DNA of 64,000 nt from CBDCME01 sp965218865 (GTDB lineage Bacteria; Pseudomonadota; Alphaproteobacteria; JAAXGF01): positions 28,439-92,438 of the forward strand of contig CBDCME010000031.1 in NCBI GenBank assembly GCA_965218865.1, in the 5' to 3' direction. Position numbers and translations under genes: made by a program. The first letter of the stretch is position 1. The number at the start of each line of letters is the position of its first letter. The notes beneath the pieces were generated by a model. The model saw only the letters and a list, made by a program, of their open reading frames with translations. It made no database searches and was not told the origin of the DNA. Of this stretch, positions 46,218 to 55,767 are shown piece after piece.

Positions 46218-47234
46218 GTGTTCATCAAGGTAATATTGACTCGAGTATTCTCGGCATTGCCAAGTCTGTTCGGTGTCCTGGTAATTACCTTCGTGTTGAC
46301 GCGCGCTCTCCCCGGTGATCCCGCCGCGTATCTGGCGGGTCCGGCCGCCAGCAACGAAGCAGTCGAGGAGATCCGCCTCCAGCTCGGACTCGACCGGAGC
46401 ATCTTCGAGCAGTTCGTCATCTACTGCAAGGATCTCGCGAAAGGTGACTTAGGGATTTCCTGGGTAACCGGCACTCCGGTACTGGACGAGCTGCTCAAGC
46501 GTCTCCCAGCCTCGGTTGAAATGACTGGATTAGGTCTGTTGTTTTCGATCATGGTGGCGGTGCCGCTTGGTGTCGCGTCAGCCCAATATCCGGGATCGTG
46601 GATCGATCATTTCGGGCGCTTCATCACAACGGCTGGCGTATCGTTGCCACACTTCGTAACCGGCTTGATCCTGGTTTTTGTTTTCTATTATTTGCTTGGC
46701 TGGTTCCCGGCGCCCATGGGTCGCATCCCGATGATTGCCTTGCCGCCAAATCCCGTAACCGGATTCTTTTTAATCGACAGTCTTTTGATGGGTGATCTCA
46801 ATCTGTTTTGGGAAAGCTTGCGTCACGTCTTCTTGCCCGCCGCGAACCTCGGTATCTTCGCGCTGGCACCCCTCGCGAGAATGACCCGCGCATCTATGCT
46901 GGGCGTCATGTCGAGCGAGTTTATTCGCACCACGCGTGCCGCCGGGTTGCCGAACTGGAAAACGCTTTACGTCTACGGATTTCAGAATGCGTTCTTACCG
47001 ATATTAACGACGCTGGGCATGGTTTTTTCTTTCTTGCTCGGCGCGAACGTGCTCGTCGAAAAAGTGTTCTCTTGGCCTGGTGTCGGCTCGTTTGCGCTGG
47101 AGGCGCTGATTATTTCCGATTACGCCTCGGTGCAGGGCTTCGTCTTGACCATGGGCACGATGTACGTGTTCATCAATCTCCTCATTGACATTCTTTACGG
47201 CGTGATCGATCCGAGGATCAGGCTCGGAGGATGA
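46218..47234 (+). CDS. ABC permease, DppB/OppB type
   Basis: 338 residues, six membrane segments, starting at GTG 46218. The EAA loop that docks the ATPases is visible at EFIRTTRAAGLPNWKTLYVYG, and the N-terminal signature RVFSALPSLFGVLVITFVLT is normal for DppB. Overlaps the next permease by four bases (ATGA), so both are translated together. Functions as half of the membrane channel for the peptide-type importer. Confidence 0.93.
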   Translation: MFIKVILTRVFSALPSLFGVLVITFVLTRALPGDPAAYLAGPAASNEAVEEIRLQLGLDRSIFEQFVIYCKDLAKGDLGISWVTGTPVLDELLKRLPASVEMTGLGLLFSIMVAVPLGVASAQYPGSWIDHFGRFITTAGVSLPHFVTGLILVFVFYYLLGWFPAPMGRIPMIALPPNPVTGFFLIDSLLMGDLNLFWESLRHVFLPAANLGIFALAPLARMTRASMLGVMSSEFIRTTRAAGLPNWKTLYVYGFQNAFLPILTTLGMVFSFLLGANVLVEKVFSWPGVGSFALEALIISDYASVQGFVLTMGTMYVFINLLIDILYGVIDPRIRLGG

Positions 47235-48076
47235 GGCGGTTTTTCAAACACGCGATTTATGTCATGGGCCAGAACCGGGTGACATCTGGCGCCTTCTTCG
47301 CGTTTCTGATCATCATCCTCATTGGGATCTTCGGACCCTACATCGTTCCGTACGATCCCCTGCATAGCAACACCGCGGCAACGTTTCAGCCGCCATCCGC
47401 GGCCCATTGGTTTGGCACCGACCATATCGGCCGGGACATCTTCAGCCGATGCGTAGTCGCTACACGACTCGATCTAGCGATCGCGTTGGGCGCGGTGCTG
47501 CTGTCGATGTTTTTCGGTACTCTGACCGGGTGTTTGGCTGGCTATTACCGCGGATGGACAGACCGCATAGTCGGTCGAATTGTCGATACGATTATGGCCT
47601 TCCCCCTATTCGTCCTTGCGATGGGGATCGTCGCCGCCTTGGGAAATACAATCGAAAACATCGTCTATGCGACAGCAATCATCAATTATCCATTTTACGT
47701 CCGTGTCGCGCGGGCGGAGGTCAACATTCGGCGCAACGTCGAATATGTAAATGCGGCGCGAATTTCGGGTAACGGCGATCTGCGAATCATTTTCGTCCAT
47801 ATATTGCCCAACATAATCCCCCCAATGATGGTCCAAGTATCGCTGAACCTGGGGTGGGCGATTCTTAACGCGGCTGGGCTGTCCTTTGTTGGTCTCGGGG
47901 TGCGTCCGCCGACAGCAGAATGGGGCATCCTGGTCGCGGAAGGCACCGCTTATATCGTATCCGGCGAATGGTGGATTTCCCTTTTCCCTGGTTTGGTCCT
48001 GATGCTAGCGGTGCTGTGTTTCAATTTCCTCGGAGATGGTCTTCGAGACATCATGGATCCGCGGCAACGGACATGA
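47231..48076 (+). CDS. ABC permease, DppC/OppC type
   Basis: 281 residues. OppC_N-like start (ALIYVMGQNRVTSGAFFAF region) and FGTDHIGRDIFSRCVVATRL, the conserved stretch before the permease core; EAA loop at EYVNAARISGNGDLRIIFVH. Six predicted helices. It ends with TGA overlapping the ATG of the first ATPase gene (ATGA at 48073). Pairs with the DppB-type subunit. Confidence 0.93.
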   Translation: MRRFFKHAIYVMGQNRVTSGAFFAFLIIILIGIFGPYIVPYDPLHSNTAATFQPPSAAHWFGTDHIGRDIFSRCVVATRLDLAIALGAVLLSMFFGTLTGCLAGYYRGWTDRIVGRIVDTIMAFPLFVLAMGIVAALGNTIENIVYATAIINYPFYVRVARAEVNIRRNVEYVNAARISGNGDLRIIFVHILPNIIPPMMVQVSLNLGWAILNAAGLSFVGLGVRPPTAEWGILVAEGTAYIVSGEWWISLFPGLVLMLAVLCFNFLGDGLRDIMDPRQRT

Positions 48077-48984
48077 ACACCGTGCCTGCCGATCCGCTTC
48101 TGACCATTCAGGATCTCAGTATCGAATTCACCACGCGTCTCGGCATTATCCACGCGGTTCGAAAGGTCAATCTTAGCCTGAGGCCGGGCGAAAAACTCGG
48201 TATCGTGGGCGAAACGGGCTCCGGAAAGTCGTGCAGCGCCCTTGCCACGATGCGGCTTCTGGACAAGAACGGCCGAGTTACCTCTGGTCAAATCACCTAT
48301 AAGGGCGAAGTTGTTGCCTCGGCCACCCAACGATACAAGTACAATCAGCCTCCACCCGGGATGGCGATGATTTTTCAGTACCCCCGAACAGCGCTCAACC
48401 CGATTCGCATGGTGGGAGACCAAATCATCGACGTTCTAAAAACGATGAAACACGCAACCAAGGCGGAATTTCGTGAACACGCGCTCGAGCTCCTGGACGA
48501 GGTTAAGGTTGATAATCCGAAAGGCCGCTTTTTTGCTTACCCGTTCGAGCTCTCGGGAGGCATATGTCAGCGTGTTCTAATCGCCATGGCCCTGGCCAGA
48601 AAACCTGTTCTCCTGCTCGCCGATGAGCCGACGACGGGACTGGATGTGATTACGCAAAAAATAATTATGTCGCTGGTCGAACGCGCTACCGATGAACATA
48701 AGATGGCTACCGTGCTCATCACCCACAACTTGGGACTTGCTGCCGAATATTGCGATGACATCGGCGTAATGTATGAAGGCGAACTCGTTGAATTGGGGAA
48801 AACACAAAGGCTGTTTCATCACCCTGAACACCCGTACACGGCCTTGCTCATTGCGTCGACGCCGGGACTCAACGAGGATCTCGATCAGTTGGGATCGGCC
48901 CTCGCACGGTGGAGCGAATTCAAGCGCCAGCGTGAAACGGCGGAGGAGTCGGCTTATCAAACCCCCAAACCCGAATTGGCGTGA
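48073..48984 (+). CDS. ABC ATPase, DppD/OppD type
   Basis: 303 residues. Walker A GETGSGKSCSA (residues about 43-53), Q-loop FQYPRTALNPI, signature LSGGICQRVLIAMAL, Walker B LLLADEPTTGLD and H-loop ITHNLGLAAEY; the C-terminal HPEHPYTALLIAST part is the oligopeptide-transporter extension. The change of Met to Ile in the usual LSGGMRQR is minor. Couples ATP hydrolysis to peptide import with the next ATPase. Part of the operon, 27 bp before the last ATPase gene. Confidence 0.93.
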   Translation: MNTVPADPLLTIQDLSIEFTTRLGIIHAVRKVNLSLRPGEKLGIVGETGSGKSCSALATMRLLDKNGRVTSGQITYKGEVVASATQRYKYNQPPPGMAMIFQYPRTALNPIRMVGDQIIDVLKTMKHATKAEFREHALELLDEVKVDNPKGRFFAYPFELSGGICQRVLIAMALARKPVLLLADEPTTGLDVITQKIIMSLVERATDEHKMATVLITHNLGLAAEYCDDIGVMYEGELVELGKTQRLFHHPEHPYTALLIASTPGLNEDLDQLGSALARWSEFKRQRETAEESAYQTPKPELA

Positions 48985-49011
48985 ACACTTCGTCAGGAAA
49001 TAGGGTACGCT

Positions 49012-49890
49012 ATGGCTCTTTTGGAAGTTACCAATCTAACAAAAATTTTCCCCGTTGAGCGGAAAAGTAAGGAGAGCCTATCTGAATTTCTTAAATCGGT
49101 TACGAACGTCAAACAGTGGTTTCGCAAGGACGGGGAAAAATTTTGTGCCGTTGAAAATGTCAATCTCCATATAGAGGAGGGAGAATCAATCGGGTTGGTT
49201 GGCGAGACCGGTGCCGGAAAGACTACCCTGTGCATGATGATTTCCCGGCTAATTGAATGTACCAGTGGGGGTGTTCGTTTCCACGGTGAGGAAATAAGCA
49301 CGGTTCCGCCGGCGCGATTTTCTCGACATAAGTTGCGCTCCAAGATTCAGATGGTGTTCCAGGATCCAACCGACGCCCTTAATCCGTCGTTCACGGCATT
49401 CAGAACCATCTCCGGCCCACTTGTCCACCTCCTTGAAATGAAGGATCACAAGGAGATCCGCGATAGAGTCGAAACGTTGGCCGATAAGGTCCACCTCCCC
49501 CGCCGTCTTTTAGACCGCTATCCTCACCAACTATCCGGTGGTGAAAAGGCGCGGGTTGGTATCGCGCGGGCGATTTCGACGGACCCGGTCGTACTGCTTC
49601 TCGATGAAGCGACCAGCGCTCTTGATGTCTCGGTACAGGGTCAAATCCTTCTTTTGTTAGAAGAATTGCGCAAGGACTTAAATCTCACTTTTTTCTTCGT
49701 GTCGCATGATCTTGGTGTGGTTCGTCTGCTATGTAGCCGCGTATTGATTATGCAAAACGCACGAATAATAGAGGAAGGTTTCGTTGACGAAGTGTTTTCA
49801 TGCCCCAAGCACAAACACACACGTCAATTATTGGAATCCATTCCGAAAATTCAGGACGAGGAGGATGAATCGTTGGTGGGCACGCTTTGA
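49012..49890 (+). CDS. ABC ATPase, DppF/OppF type
   Basis: 292 residues. Walker A GETGAGKTTLC, Q-loop VFQDPTDALNPSFT, signature LSGGEKARVGIARAI, Walker B LLLDEATSALD, H-loop VSHDLGVVR. The insertion of about 20 residues (KESLSEFLKSVTNVKQWFRK) between the first strand and Walker A is longer than in E. coli DppF. The usual tail HPQHPYTR is CPKHKHTRQLLE. Fifth gene of the importer operon, followed 219 bp later by an allophanate-hydrolase-like gene. Confidence 0.92.
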   Translation: MALLEVTNLTKIFPVERKSKESLSEFLKSVTNVKQWFRKDGEKFCAVENVNLHIEEGESIGLVGETGAGKTTLCMMISRLIECTSGGVRFHGEEISTVPPARFSRHKLRSKIQMVFQDPTDALNPSFTAFRTISGPLVHLLEMKDHKEIRDRVETLADKVHLPRRLLDRYPHQLSGGEKARVGIARAISTDPVVLLLDEATSALDVSVQGQILLLLEELRKDLNLTFFFVSHDLGVVRLLCSRVLIMQNARIIEEGFVDEVFSCPKHKHTRQLLESIPKIQDEEDESLVGTL

Positions 49891-50109
49891 GGGGCCAGTT
49901 TACGGAATGTTCGGCCACCGCGATCCCGATAGATGGCAGGACCACTTGGGGACACGCTGCTGGCGGGTCTTGTGAAACGTGGTGTTCGGCGAACGGAATT
50001 TGACGGGCACCAGCCGTGCTCTCCAACGGAGAAACTTGACGCTAACCCGTTCCCTTTATGGCTTAAAGGGGCGACTAACCGAGAAGATCCTTTGAGAAAG
50101 GGGAGATCG

Positions 50110-50493
50110 ATGGCTTTTGAACTGTTCGTCAATGGCACTTTAATGCGCGGTCTCGCGCTCAATAAAAACCTTGAGGGCGCGAAGTTTCTCGGTGAGTTCC
50201 GAACCGCGCCGACCTATCGGATTCATTCAATCAACGACGTGCATCCTGGAATGTACGAAGTCGCGGAAGGCGGAGTATCCGTTGCCGGCGAATTGTACTC
50301 TGTGCCAGACGATGTTTGGAAAAGCGTTGAGGCTGGCGAACCGCCCAACCTCTACCGCGGGAAGATACGGTTAGAGGACGGAAGAGAAGTCTGGGGAATT
50401 CTTTATCCGCGTGAGCTCGCTGAAGGCAAACACCCCGATATATCGGAGCACGGAGATTGGCGAGAATATTTCAAGGCGAAAACGAAAACGTGA
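50110..50493 (+). CDS. Allophanate hydrolase C-terminal-like (GGCT-fold) protein
   Basis: 127 residues: LFVNGTLMRGLALNKNLEGA, then TAPTYRIHSINDVHPGMYEV, GELYSVPDDVWKSVEAGEPP and a DGREVWGILYPRE strand. It resembles the C-terminal gamma-glutamylcyclotransferase-like domain of allophanate hydrolase (AtzF/AH_C), where the domain carries out decarboxylation of N-carboxycarbamate. Here it stands alone, behind the peptide ABC importer operon in the same direction with its own AAAGGGGAG site. So it may act on the imported substrate, an inference. ATG 50110 is used; the open frame upstream has no family match. Confidence 0.7.
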   Translation: MAFELFVNGTLMRGLALNKNLEGAKFLGEFRTAPTYRIHSINDVHPGMYEVAEGGVSVAGELYSVPDDVWKSVEAGEPPNLYRGKIRLEDGREVWGILYPRELAEGKHPDISEHGDWREYFKAKTKT

Positions 50494-50713
50494 GCAGTGC
50501 GGTTATTTTCTTTACACTCCAATAATCCTTCTCATGTTCTCGTAGTATCAGGTATAGAACCCTGGAATCAGTATTTCGGCAAATTTCGCGAATGCTGTTG
50601 TTGGAGCGATGAACGGAATTTCGAGCGCCAACGGTTGAGGGGGGGGGGTGCCCGATGCCGTTAACGCCACGACGTTCTCCGCTGTTGGAGGACAAAATAC
50701 AATTTTGTACGTA

Positions 50714-52279
50714 GTCGTCCGTGAAGAACCCTGATTTCAAGCTGAAGCGGCGATTGGGTTTGCGGTGGGGTGCGAGATGTCGCTGAGGAGCGCGGCCAGG
50801 ATTTGGACAAACAAACGCCTCAGCCATTTGAGGACAAGGCGGTAGTTGTAGCCGGCGCCGGCGAGGATGGCGTTGATCTTGTCGCCGTCGCGGCCTTTGA
50901 GGAAGTTGCGCCCCAGCCTGCCATCGCTCTTGAGATGTCCGATCACGGCCTCGACGGCGGAGCGCCGCCTGAGCTCCTTCTTGATCGTCGGCGTGATGCC
51001 GCGTTTCTGGCCTGATCTAAAGACGCGGTGTTTGTTGGGGTAATCGTGGCCCTGGTATCCCTTGTCGACATAGATGCGCTCGGCCGATATCCCCGTCCAG
51101 CGTTCCATCTCTTCGATCACCTGCCTCAAGGTGTGGCCATCATAGGGATTGCCGTGGAAGGCCTTGACGTGGGCGACGAACTGGCCGCCGGGGGGGCGGG
51201 AATTGGTCGCCGCCACGGAGACCTTGCAGCCGAACTCGTACGGCTTGTGCGCCTTCCCTTTGCCGATGCATTCGACCTCGGGCGCGTGGAGCGAATAGAC
51301 CTTGGGCAAGGGGTCGCGCCGCTTCTGGGTCGACACCCGCTCGGCCAGCCACAAGGGGCGGCGGAAGGTATCCCGTAGGCTCTCCTCCTGGGCCGTCTTG
51401 CGGCGGATGTCGCGGATGGTGCGCCCGAGATAGGTCTTGAGCTTGCGCAGGGCCTTGTTGGCCCGCTTGTGCTGTTTGGCATGGCGGTAGCGGCCTTGCA
51501 TGATCAACGCCCTCTTGCCCAGGCGGGTATAGGACTGACGCAGGGCAATGCCGTGCTCCCGTGCCAGTCGCACCAGCCGCTCGCGGGCTCGTTGCATCAG
51601 TTTGGCGGCGGTCGGAAAGGCAATCGCCTTCTCTTGTACGGTGGTGTCCACCGTCACCCGCTCGAGGTCCTTCTCCCGCAGCGCCCCCACCCGGTGGGCC
51701 ACGGCCAGGCTCTCCTGGAATACCTTCTCCAAACCTTCCGGCCCGATCCGGTCCCGCCACCGGGTCATCGACGAGCGCTCCATGGGTAGCTCATGCTGAA
51801 AGTACTCTTCGCCGCAGAAGCACTGGAAGTATGGGTCGTAGACCCAGCGCTCGCAGACCTCCTCATCCGAGAGATCGAACATATGCTTGAGGATGTGCAG
51901 CCCAACCATCAACCGCGTCGGGACCCCCGGCCGACCCTCCTCCGAATACAAGGCTTCATAGGTCTCGTCGAAGAAAGTCCACGCGATCCGGCCCCCCAAC
52001 ACCACCAACTCGTGGCGCAGGTTGATGATGTTTTCGAACCGCGAGCGGAACAGGTCCTCTATTCCCGATGACACCTTGCGCGATGGCTTCATCACAGTTC
52101 TCCAATCCCAATCGACGGGAGCAGAGAATCACGTTCCGCAACGGAAGGGAATCCCCAAAATCAATTATTTCAAATCACAAGCTTTTCAGGCCCAAAACCC
52201 GTTTTCTTGCAAATCCGATTACTTCGCCAAACCGAAAGAGCTACCAACATCAGCCGCTTACGCGTTCTTCACGGGCGAC
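50714..52279 (-). mobile_element. IS5-family element
   Basis: About 1566 bp with inverted ends GTCGTCCGTGAAGAAC (50714-50729) and GTTCTTCACGGGCGAC (52264-52279), one mismatch. The transposase gene runs on the minus strand. No clear target repeat was found. A run of ten G lies outside its left end at about 50639-50648. Confidence 0.75.
50737..52095 (-). CDS. IS5-family DDE transposase
   Basis: 452 residues, intact. N-terminal DUF772 region (GRPGVPTRLMVGLHILKHMF, SDEEVCERWVYDPYFQCFCG); catalytic positions VTVDTTVQEKAIAFPT (first Asp), IYVDKGYQGHDYPN (second Asp) and RRSAVEAVIGHLKSDGRLGR (Glu). The C-terminus is KWLRRLFVQILAALLS. The length and the DTTVQEKAI text fit the IS1182/ISL2-like or IS5 large subgroup. 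No frame breaks, so this copy might be active. Confidence 0.88.
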   Translation of the reverse strand: MMKPSRKVSSGIEDLFRSRFENIINLRHELVVLGGRIAWTFFDETYEALYSEEGRPGVPTRLMVGLHILKHMFDLSDEEVCERWVYDPYFQCFCGEEYFQHELPMERSSMTRWRDRIGPEGLEKVFQESLAVAHRVGALREKDLERVTVDTTVQEKAIAFPTAAKLMQRARERLVRLAREHGIALRQSYTRLGKRALIMQGRYRHAKQHKRANKALRKLKTYLGRTIRDIRRKTAQEESLRDTFRRPLWLAERVSTQKRRDPLPKVYSLHAPEVECIGKGKAHKPYEFGCKVSVAATNSRPPGGQFVAHVKAFHGNPYDGHTLRQVIEEMERWTGISAERIYVDKGYQGHDYPNKHRVFRSGQKRGITPTIKKELRRRSAVEAVIGHLKSDGRLGRNFLKGRDGDKINAILAGAGYNYRLVLKWLRRLFVQILAALLSDISHPTANPIAASA

Positions 52280-52573
52280 GAAATAAAGTTATGCTTCACT
52301 CGCCGGAATCATTACCAACGGGCTTGTCTTGGATCGAAATGGAAAATAATGTCCTCTCATAAAAACTACCTTGATTCCCCTAACCTCACACACCGATTCC
52401 GGTCGTTACGGTTCGTAGAGCACTTTCACCTCCTAGATCAATGCCATGCCAAGCATAGAAAAACTCCCCCACTTTGAATGAGGGAGTTTCAGTCGCCACT
52501 TTGGAAGTTTTGAGCGCGATGGAGAATTTCAATGGTAGAAGCATTAAAATCAACCGCACCATACAAAACAAAA
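52280..52573. other. Non-coding sequence between two IS elements, with terminator
   Basis: Roughly 290 bp of AT-rich DNA with no gene. Its right end has the AAACAAAA target sequence of the following IS1595 element (52566-52573). Confidence 0.5.
52457..52489 (-). terminator. Intrinsic terminator candidate
   Basis: On the minus strand GAAACTCCC and GGGAGTTTTTC form an 8-bp stem followed by a T run (arms 52482-52489 and 52461-52468). It lies 90 bp downstream of the IS1595 transposase, whose transcript it would end. Confidence 0.55.
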
Positions 52574-53601
52574 GGCTCAGTTCGTGAACCGTATGCATGG
52601 CTTCGCCATGGCTGCGGCCAAGCATGCTCTCGGGGTCGGTCGGTCGGCGAGTTCGATGAGATGGAACCAGCGCAGGTAACTGTCGAGATACTTGGTGGCG
52701 ATGCCGCGGTAGCGTCGCAGGAAGCCCTTGAGTTGGCTATGACGGCTGTTGACCGTCTGGATGTGCAGGGCGCCGCGTACCCGTTCTCCGGCGGAGAGAT
52801 TGACCGTCTCGTGGCGGATGGCGAGCGCCGCTGCGGCGGGCGGGTAACAGCGGCTGGCGTCGGAGACGAGCAAGGCATCCGGGGCAATGACCGGTTCCAG
52901 CGCCTCCTTCAGGCTATCGGCATTGACGGTGGGCAGCGTCCTGCTGAGCGTTGCGCCGCCACGGTCGGCGGCGACCAGAACCGGCACTTGCTCACGAGAG
53001 ATCCCGCGCTTGCCGGCTTTTCCGCCGCGCCGGCGTGGCTTGCGGTCCAGTTTCCGGTCTCCCTTCCGGCTTTCGAGCACGAAGGTCTCGTCGGCCTCGA
53101 CGATCCCGCCGAGCCGGTCCGGGGCTTGCCGGACCGCCTCAAGGAAGCGGTGGCGCCAGCGAAACGCCGTGCTCGGCGCAATGCCGCACCGCCGCGCCGA
53201 GGCGCGCACCGTTTCCCCTTGCGCCAGGGCCTTGCCGAAGGACAGCCAGCGCTCCTTGCGGTGCAGGCCCGAAAGCGGCGTACCGGTCAGCGCGCCGAAT
53301 GTCTTCCCGCAAGCCTTGCACCGGTAGCGGCGCAGACCGCGCGCCTTGCCGCGCGAGACCGCCCCGCCGCTGCCGCAATGCGGGCAGCGCCGCGCTTCGT
53401 CCACGCCGAGTTCGATCGCCGCCAGCGAGGCCGCGCCCTCCGGCCGTCCCGACAGGGCCGCCATCACCTCCTCGCGCTGGGCCGGCGTCAGCCCGTCCAC
53501 ATGCGGAAGCCAGTCTCGAAACCGCTCGTGATCCATCTCCTCGCTCCCCTAAACAAACCGGGAACATTCTACCACAATGCATACCACATGCGAACTGAGC
53601 C
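52574..53601 (-). mobile_element. Second IS1595-family element
   Basis: 1028 bp bounded by GGCTCAGTTCG and CGAACTGAGCC with identical 8-bp flanks AAACAAAA (52566-52573 and 53602-53609), the duplication size expected for the family. The element is different from the IS1595 at 18303. Confidence 0.9.
52577..53536 (-). CDS. IS1595-family transposase
   Basis: 319 residues. Zinc ribbon CPHCGSGG...CKACGKTFG near residues 50-80 (with RGLRRYRCKACG), helix-turn-helix region ARRCGIAPSTAFRWRHRFLE, then the ISXO2-like catalytic part: GIVEADETFVLESRKGDRKL, VLVAADRGG, HETVNLSAGERVRGALHIQT, SRHSQLKGFLRRYRGIATKY. Start at ATG 53536. No frame damage and perfect target repeats, so a recent and possibly active insertion. 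The stop codon lies inside the inverted repeat. Confidence 0.9.
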   Translation of the reverse strand: MDHERFRDWLPHVDGLTPAQREEVMAALSGRPEGAASLAAIELGVDEARRCPHCGSGGAVSRGKARGLRRYRCKACGKTFGALTGTPLSGLHRKERWLSFGKALAQGETVRASARRCGIAPSTAFRWRHRFLEAVRQAPDRLGGIVEADETFVLESRKGDRKLDRKPRRRGGKAGKRGISREQVPVLVAADRGGATLSRTLPTVNADSLKEALEPVIAPDALLVSDASRCYPPAAAALAIRHETVNLSAGERVRGALHIQTVNSRHSQLKGFLRRYRGIATKYLDSYLRWFHLIELADRPTPRACLAAAMAKPCIRFTN

Positions 53602-53690
53602 AAACAAAAAATACCTCATTAGCTTCTATGATTCAACCAGCTACAAGGGGCTATCGTTGAAGACTAGATGATGTTACAGAAATTCACTAG

Positions 53691-54991
53691 TGTCCGGTTA
53701 AAAAGCGAATAGATTCAATTGGTTGGTTATTTGCGGTGGGTTGCGTCTGTTTTCGTCTTTGGTAAATGCTTGATGTAGAGGCATTTTCTCGAAGAGGGTC
53801 AGCGAGAGGATCTGTAGCAAAGTGTAGAGCGAGGCGTCCAAGTCGAGGCGCTTCTTGACGATGGCGACGAGGACGTAGACCGAGACGGCGATCCAGATCT
53901 GCGTCTTCACCGCGTTTTCCGAGGTTCCGAAGAATTGCTTGATCTGAAGATGTTGCTTGATCCACCTGAAGAAGAGCTCCACTTGCCAGCGGCTTTTGTA
54001 GAGGGCGCAAATGGTGGCAGCGGGAAGGGAGAAGTTGTTGGTGATGAACACCAACATCTTGCCGGACTCGGGGTCTTTGAAGCGGATGCGCCGCAGAAGT
54101 TCAGGATAATCCGTCTTGGTGCAGATGCCGTCCAAGGAGATGGTCTGGTCGCAAACGATGCCTGCCGGGCGATCCGATGCCGCCGAATAGACGCGGTGAG
54201 CATCCATGTTCGATTTGGCGCGGGTGACGAAGGAGGCCCCAGCTTGATGCAACACATGAAGGCGGGCAAAGTCGACGTAGCCACGATCCACGACGTAGAT
54301 CGCTCCGGCTTCCGGTATCAGCATATCGAGGGCATGAACGTCGTGCAGCTTGCCGTCCGAGATATGGATGAAACTCGGTACGTTGCCCCGCAGGTCGAGC
54401 AATGTGTGCATCTTCACAGCCGCTTTGGTGGCACGAAAGTGCGCCCACGGAAAGACCGACAGGCACAGAGCGATGGGTCGTCGAGTCCAGGGCGTAGACG
54501 GTGTTGGTTAGCTCCAACCCCAGTTCTTCGCCGGCGTACAGCTTCCTCGCCACGGTGATCAGCCGCTGGGCCAACTCCGCGTGGATACGCCAGTCGCGCC
54601 TTTCGTTGGCATCGGCCAGCGTCGAGCGCCGGACCGGCCGGCGGAAGCCCATGTGATAGAGGTTCGACGCTTGGACCGAGAGGCAGGCCTCGATGTCGCG
54701 CAGGCTCTCCCGGTAGGTCAGCTGGGCGAAGGCCATGGCCCGGTATTGCTCGGCGCAGGAAAGCGCCGGACCCGGTGATCGCTGCCGTACCGATTGACGA
54801 TCCGCGTGAAGGTCGTCCAGGGCACGAAACCCATGAGTTGGGCGAAAAGGGTCTTGCCGGTATTCATGAGCATCTCCTCGGAAAAACTCCGAAAAATGCT
54901 CCATCCAATTCAAATCGACACCACCCATTTTCGCTTCAAACCCTGCAGAAATATTGCCTTCCGTCGCCAAAACCGTTCAGTTAACCGGACA
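53691..54991 (-). mobile_element. IS4-family element
   Basis: About 1300 bp with inverted ends TGTCCGGTTAA (53691-53701) and TTAACCGGACA (54981-54991). Target repeats are not evident. Contains one degraded transposase gene. Confidence 0.78.
53698..54867 (-). pseudogene. IS4-family transposase (DUF4372 type), frameshifted
   Basis: Starts MNTGKTLFAQLMGFVPWTTF (DUF4372) at 54867; the frame shifts near 54770 into YRAMAFAQLTYRESLRDIEA and again near 54475 (ALDSTT) before VKMHTLLDLRGNVPSFIHIS. The C-terminal part is whole: VDRGYVDFARLHVLHQAGA, FKDPESGKMLVFITNNF, WQVELFFRWIKQHLQIKQFF (the Y-R/E-rich YREK-like region). At least two breaks, so inactive. Confidence 0.83.
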
Positions 54992-55315
54992 GCAGTGACA
55001 GAAAATAATGTTTTAAAACGTTGGAGGAATAATCCCATGCTGAAGCGGTGGCCATTTCATTTGAGGTGGTTAAAAAAGGGGGGAGCGTCCGACGATGGCC
55101 GGGTGAGATTGGCAACCGTCAGGCGGCGAGTTTTTCGGGATCCTCCTTTCCTTCAAAGGGAGTAGTGGCTACAAGGTTTGCGTGCGGAACCGACCGGGTA
55201 GGCTTTTTTGGCAGACTCCAGCGGTTTTGTACGAAGAAGGCGGGGGTGACGGGAATCACGCCCATGAACTTTGGCTTGAAAGCGCCGTGGCGCTTCATGA
55301 GGGAGGACTATCATC
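54992..55315. other. Leader of the cyanase gene
   Basis: About 320 bp with no gene. An inverted repeat AAGCGC/GCGCTT (55280-55295) lies directly before the GGGAGG ribosome site of cynS and could affect its translation. I see no binding site for a known regulator. Confidence 0.45.
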
Positions 55316-55767
55316 ATGAGTAAAAGTGACGTCGTTGACGCCCTGCTTGCGGCAAAGAAAGCATCCGGAAAAACCTGGGACGAGTTGGCGGACCTGACGG
55401 GTCTTTGCAATTGTTACGTGGCTCAACTATTCCGCCGCCAAGCCCAACTCAAACCGGGGACCGAAGCCAAATTGAAGACGGCCGTTCCCGGCCTGACCGA
55501 GGACTTCTGGTGGAAATGCGCCAGCCGGGGTTCCGCGGTTTCGATCCCCGGATTTTGCAGGAGCCGCACATCTATCGCATGACCGAGGTTTGCGGGCACT
55601 ATGGCGAAACCATCTTGGACATCATGCACGAACAGTTGGGCGACGGGATCATGTCCGCGATCGATTTCAAGCTCACGGTCGACAACGCCAAGGGTGATAA
55701 GGGCGAGGACCGCGTCATCATTACCTGGAACGGGAAATTCCTCCCGCACATAGAACAAACACAGTAA
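55316..55767 (+). pseudogene. cynS: Cyanase (cyanate hydratase), one-base frameshift
   Basis: The first frame has a helical N-terminal domain, VVDALLAAKKASGKTWDELA and LTGLCNCYVAQLFRRQAQLK; the next frame has the catalytic domain RGFDPRILQEPHIYRMTEVC, GHYGETILDIMHEQLGDGIM and SAIDFKLTVDN. The active-site Arg and Glu (IYRMTE, equivalent to E. coli Arg96 and Glu99) and Ser (GIMSAIDF, Ser122) are all present. Cyanase converts cyanate and bicarbonate to ammonia and CO2. The frames separate at about 55505-55515 (GAGGACTTCTGG), where one base would join them. Either a recent mutation or an assembly error. An FNT transporter gene follows. Confidence 0.8.

Noticed and set aside
50494..50713. Regulatory RNA in the gap between the allophanate-hydrolase-like gene and IS5
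   Set aside because: Only a small AT-rich inverted repeat (about 50692-50706) and a G run are visible, with no conserved structure.
52386..52625. Short gene spanning the left side of the second IS1595 element
   Set aside because: It runs across an IS end and lacks a ribosome site; after removing the IS only a 30-codon peptide remains.
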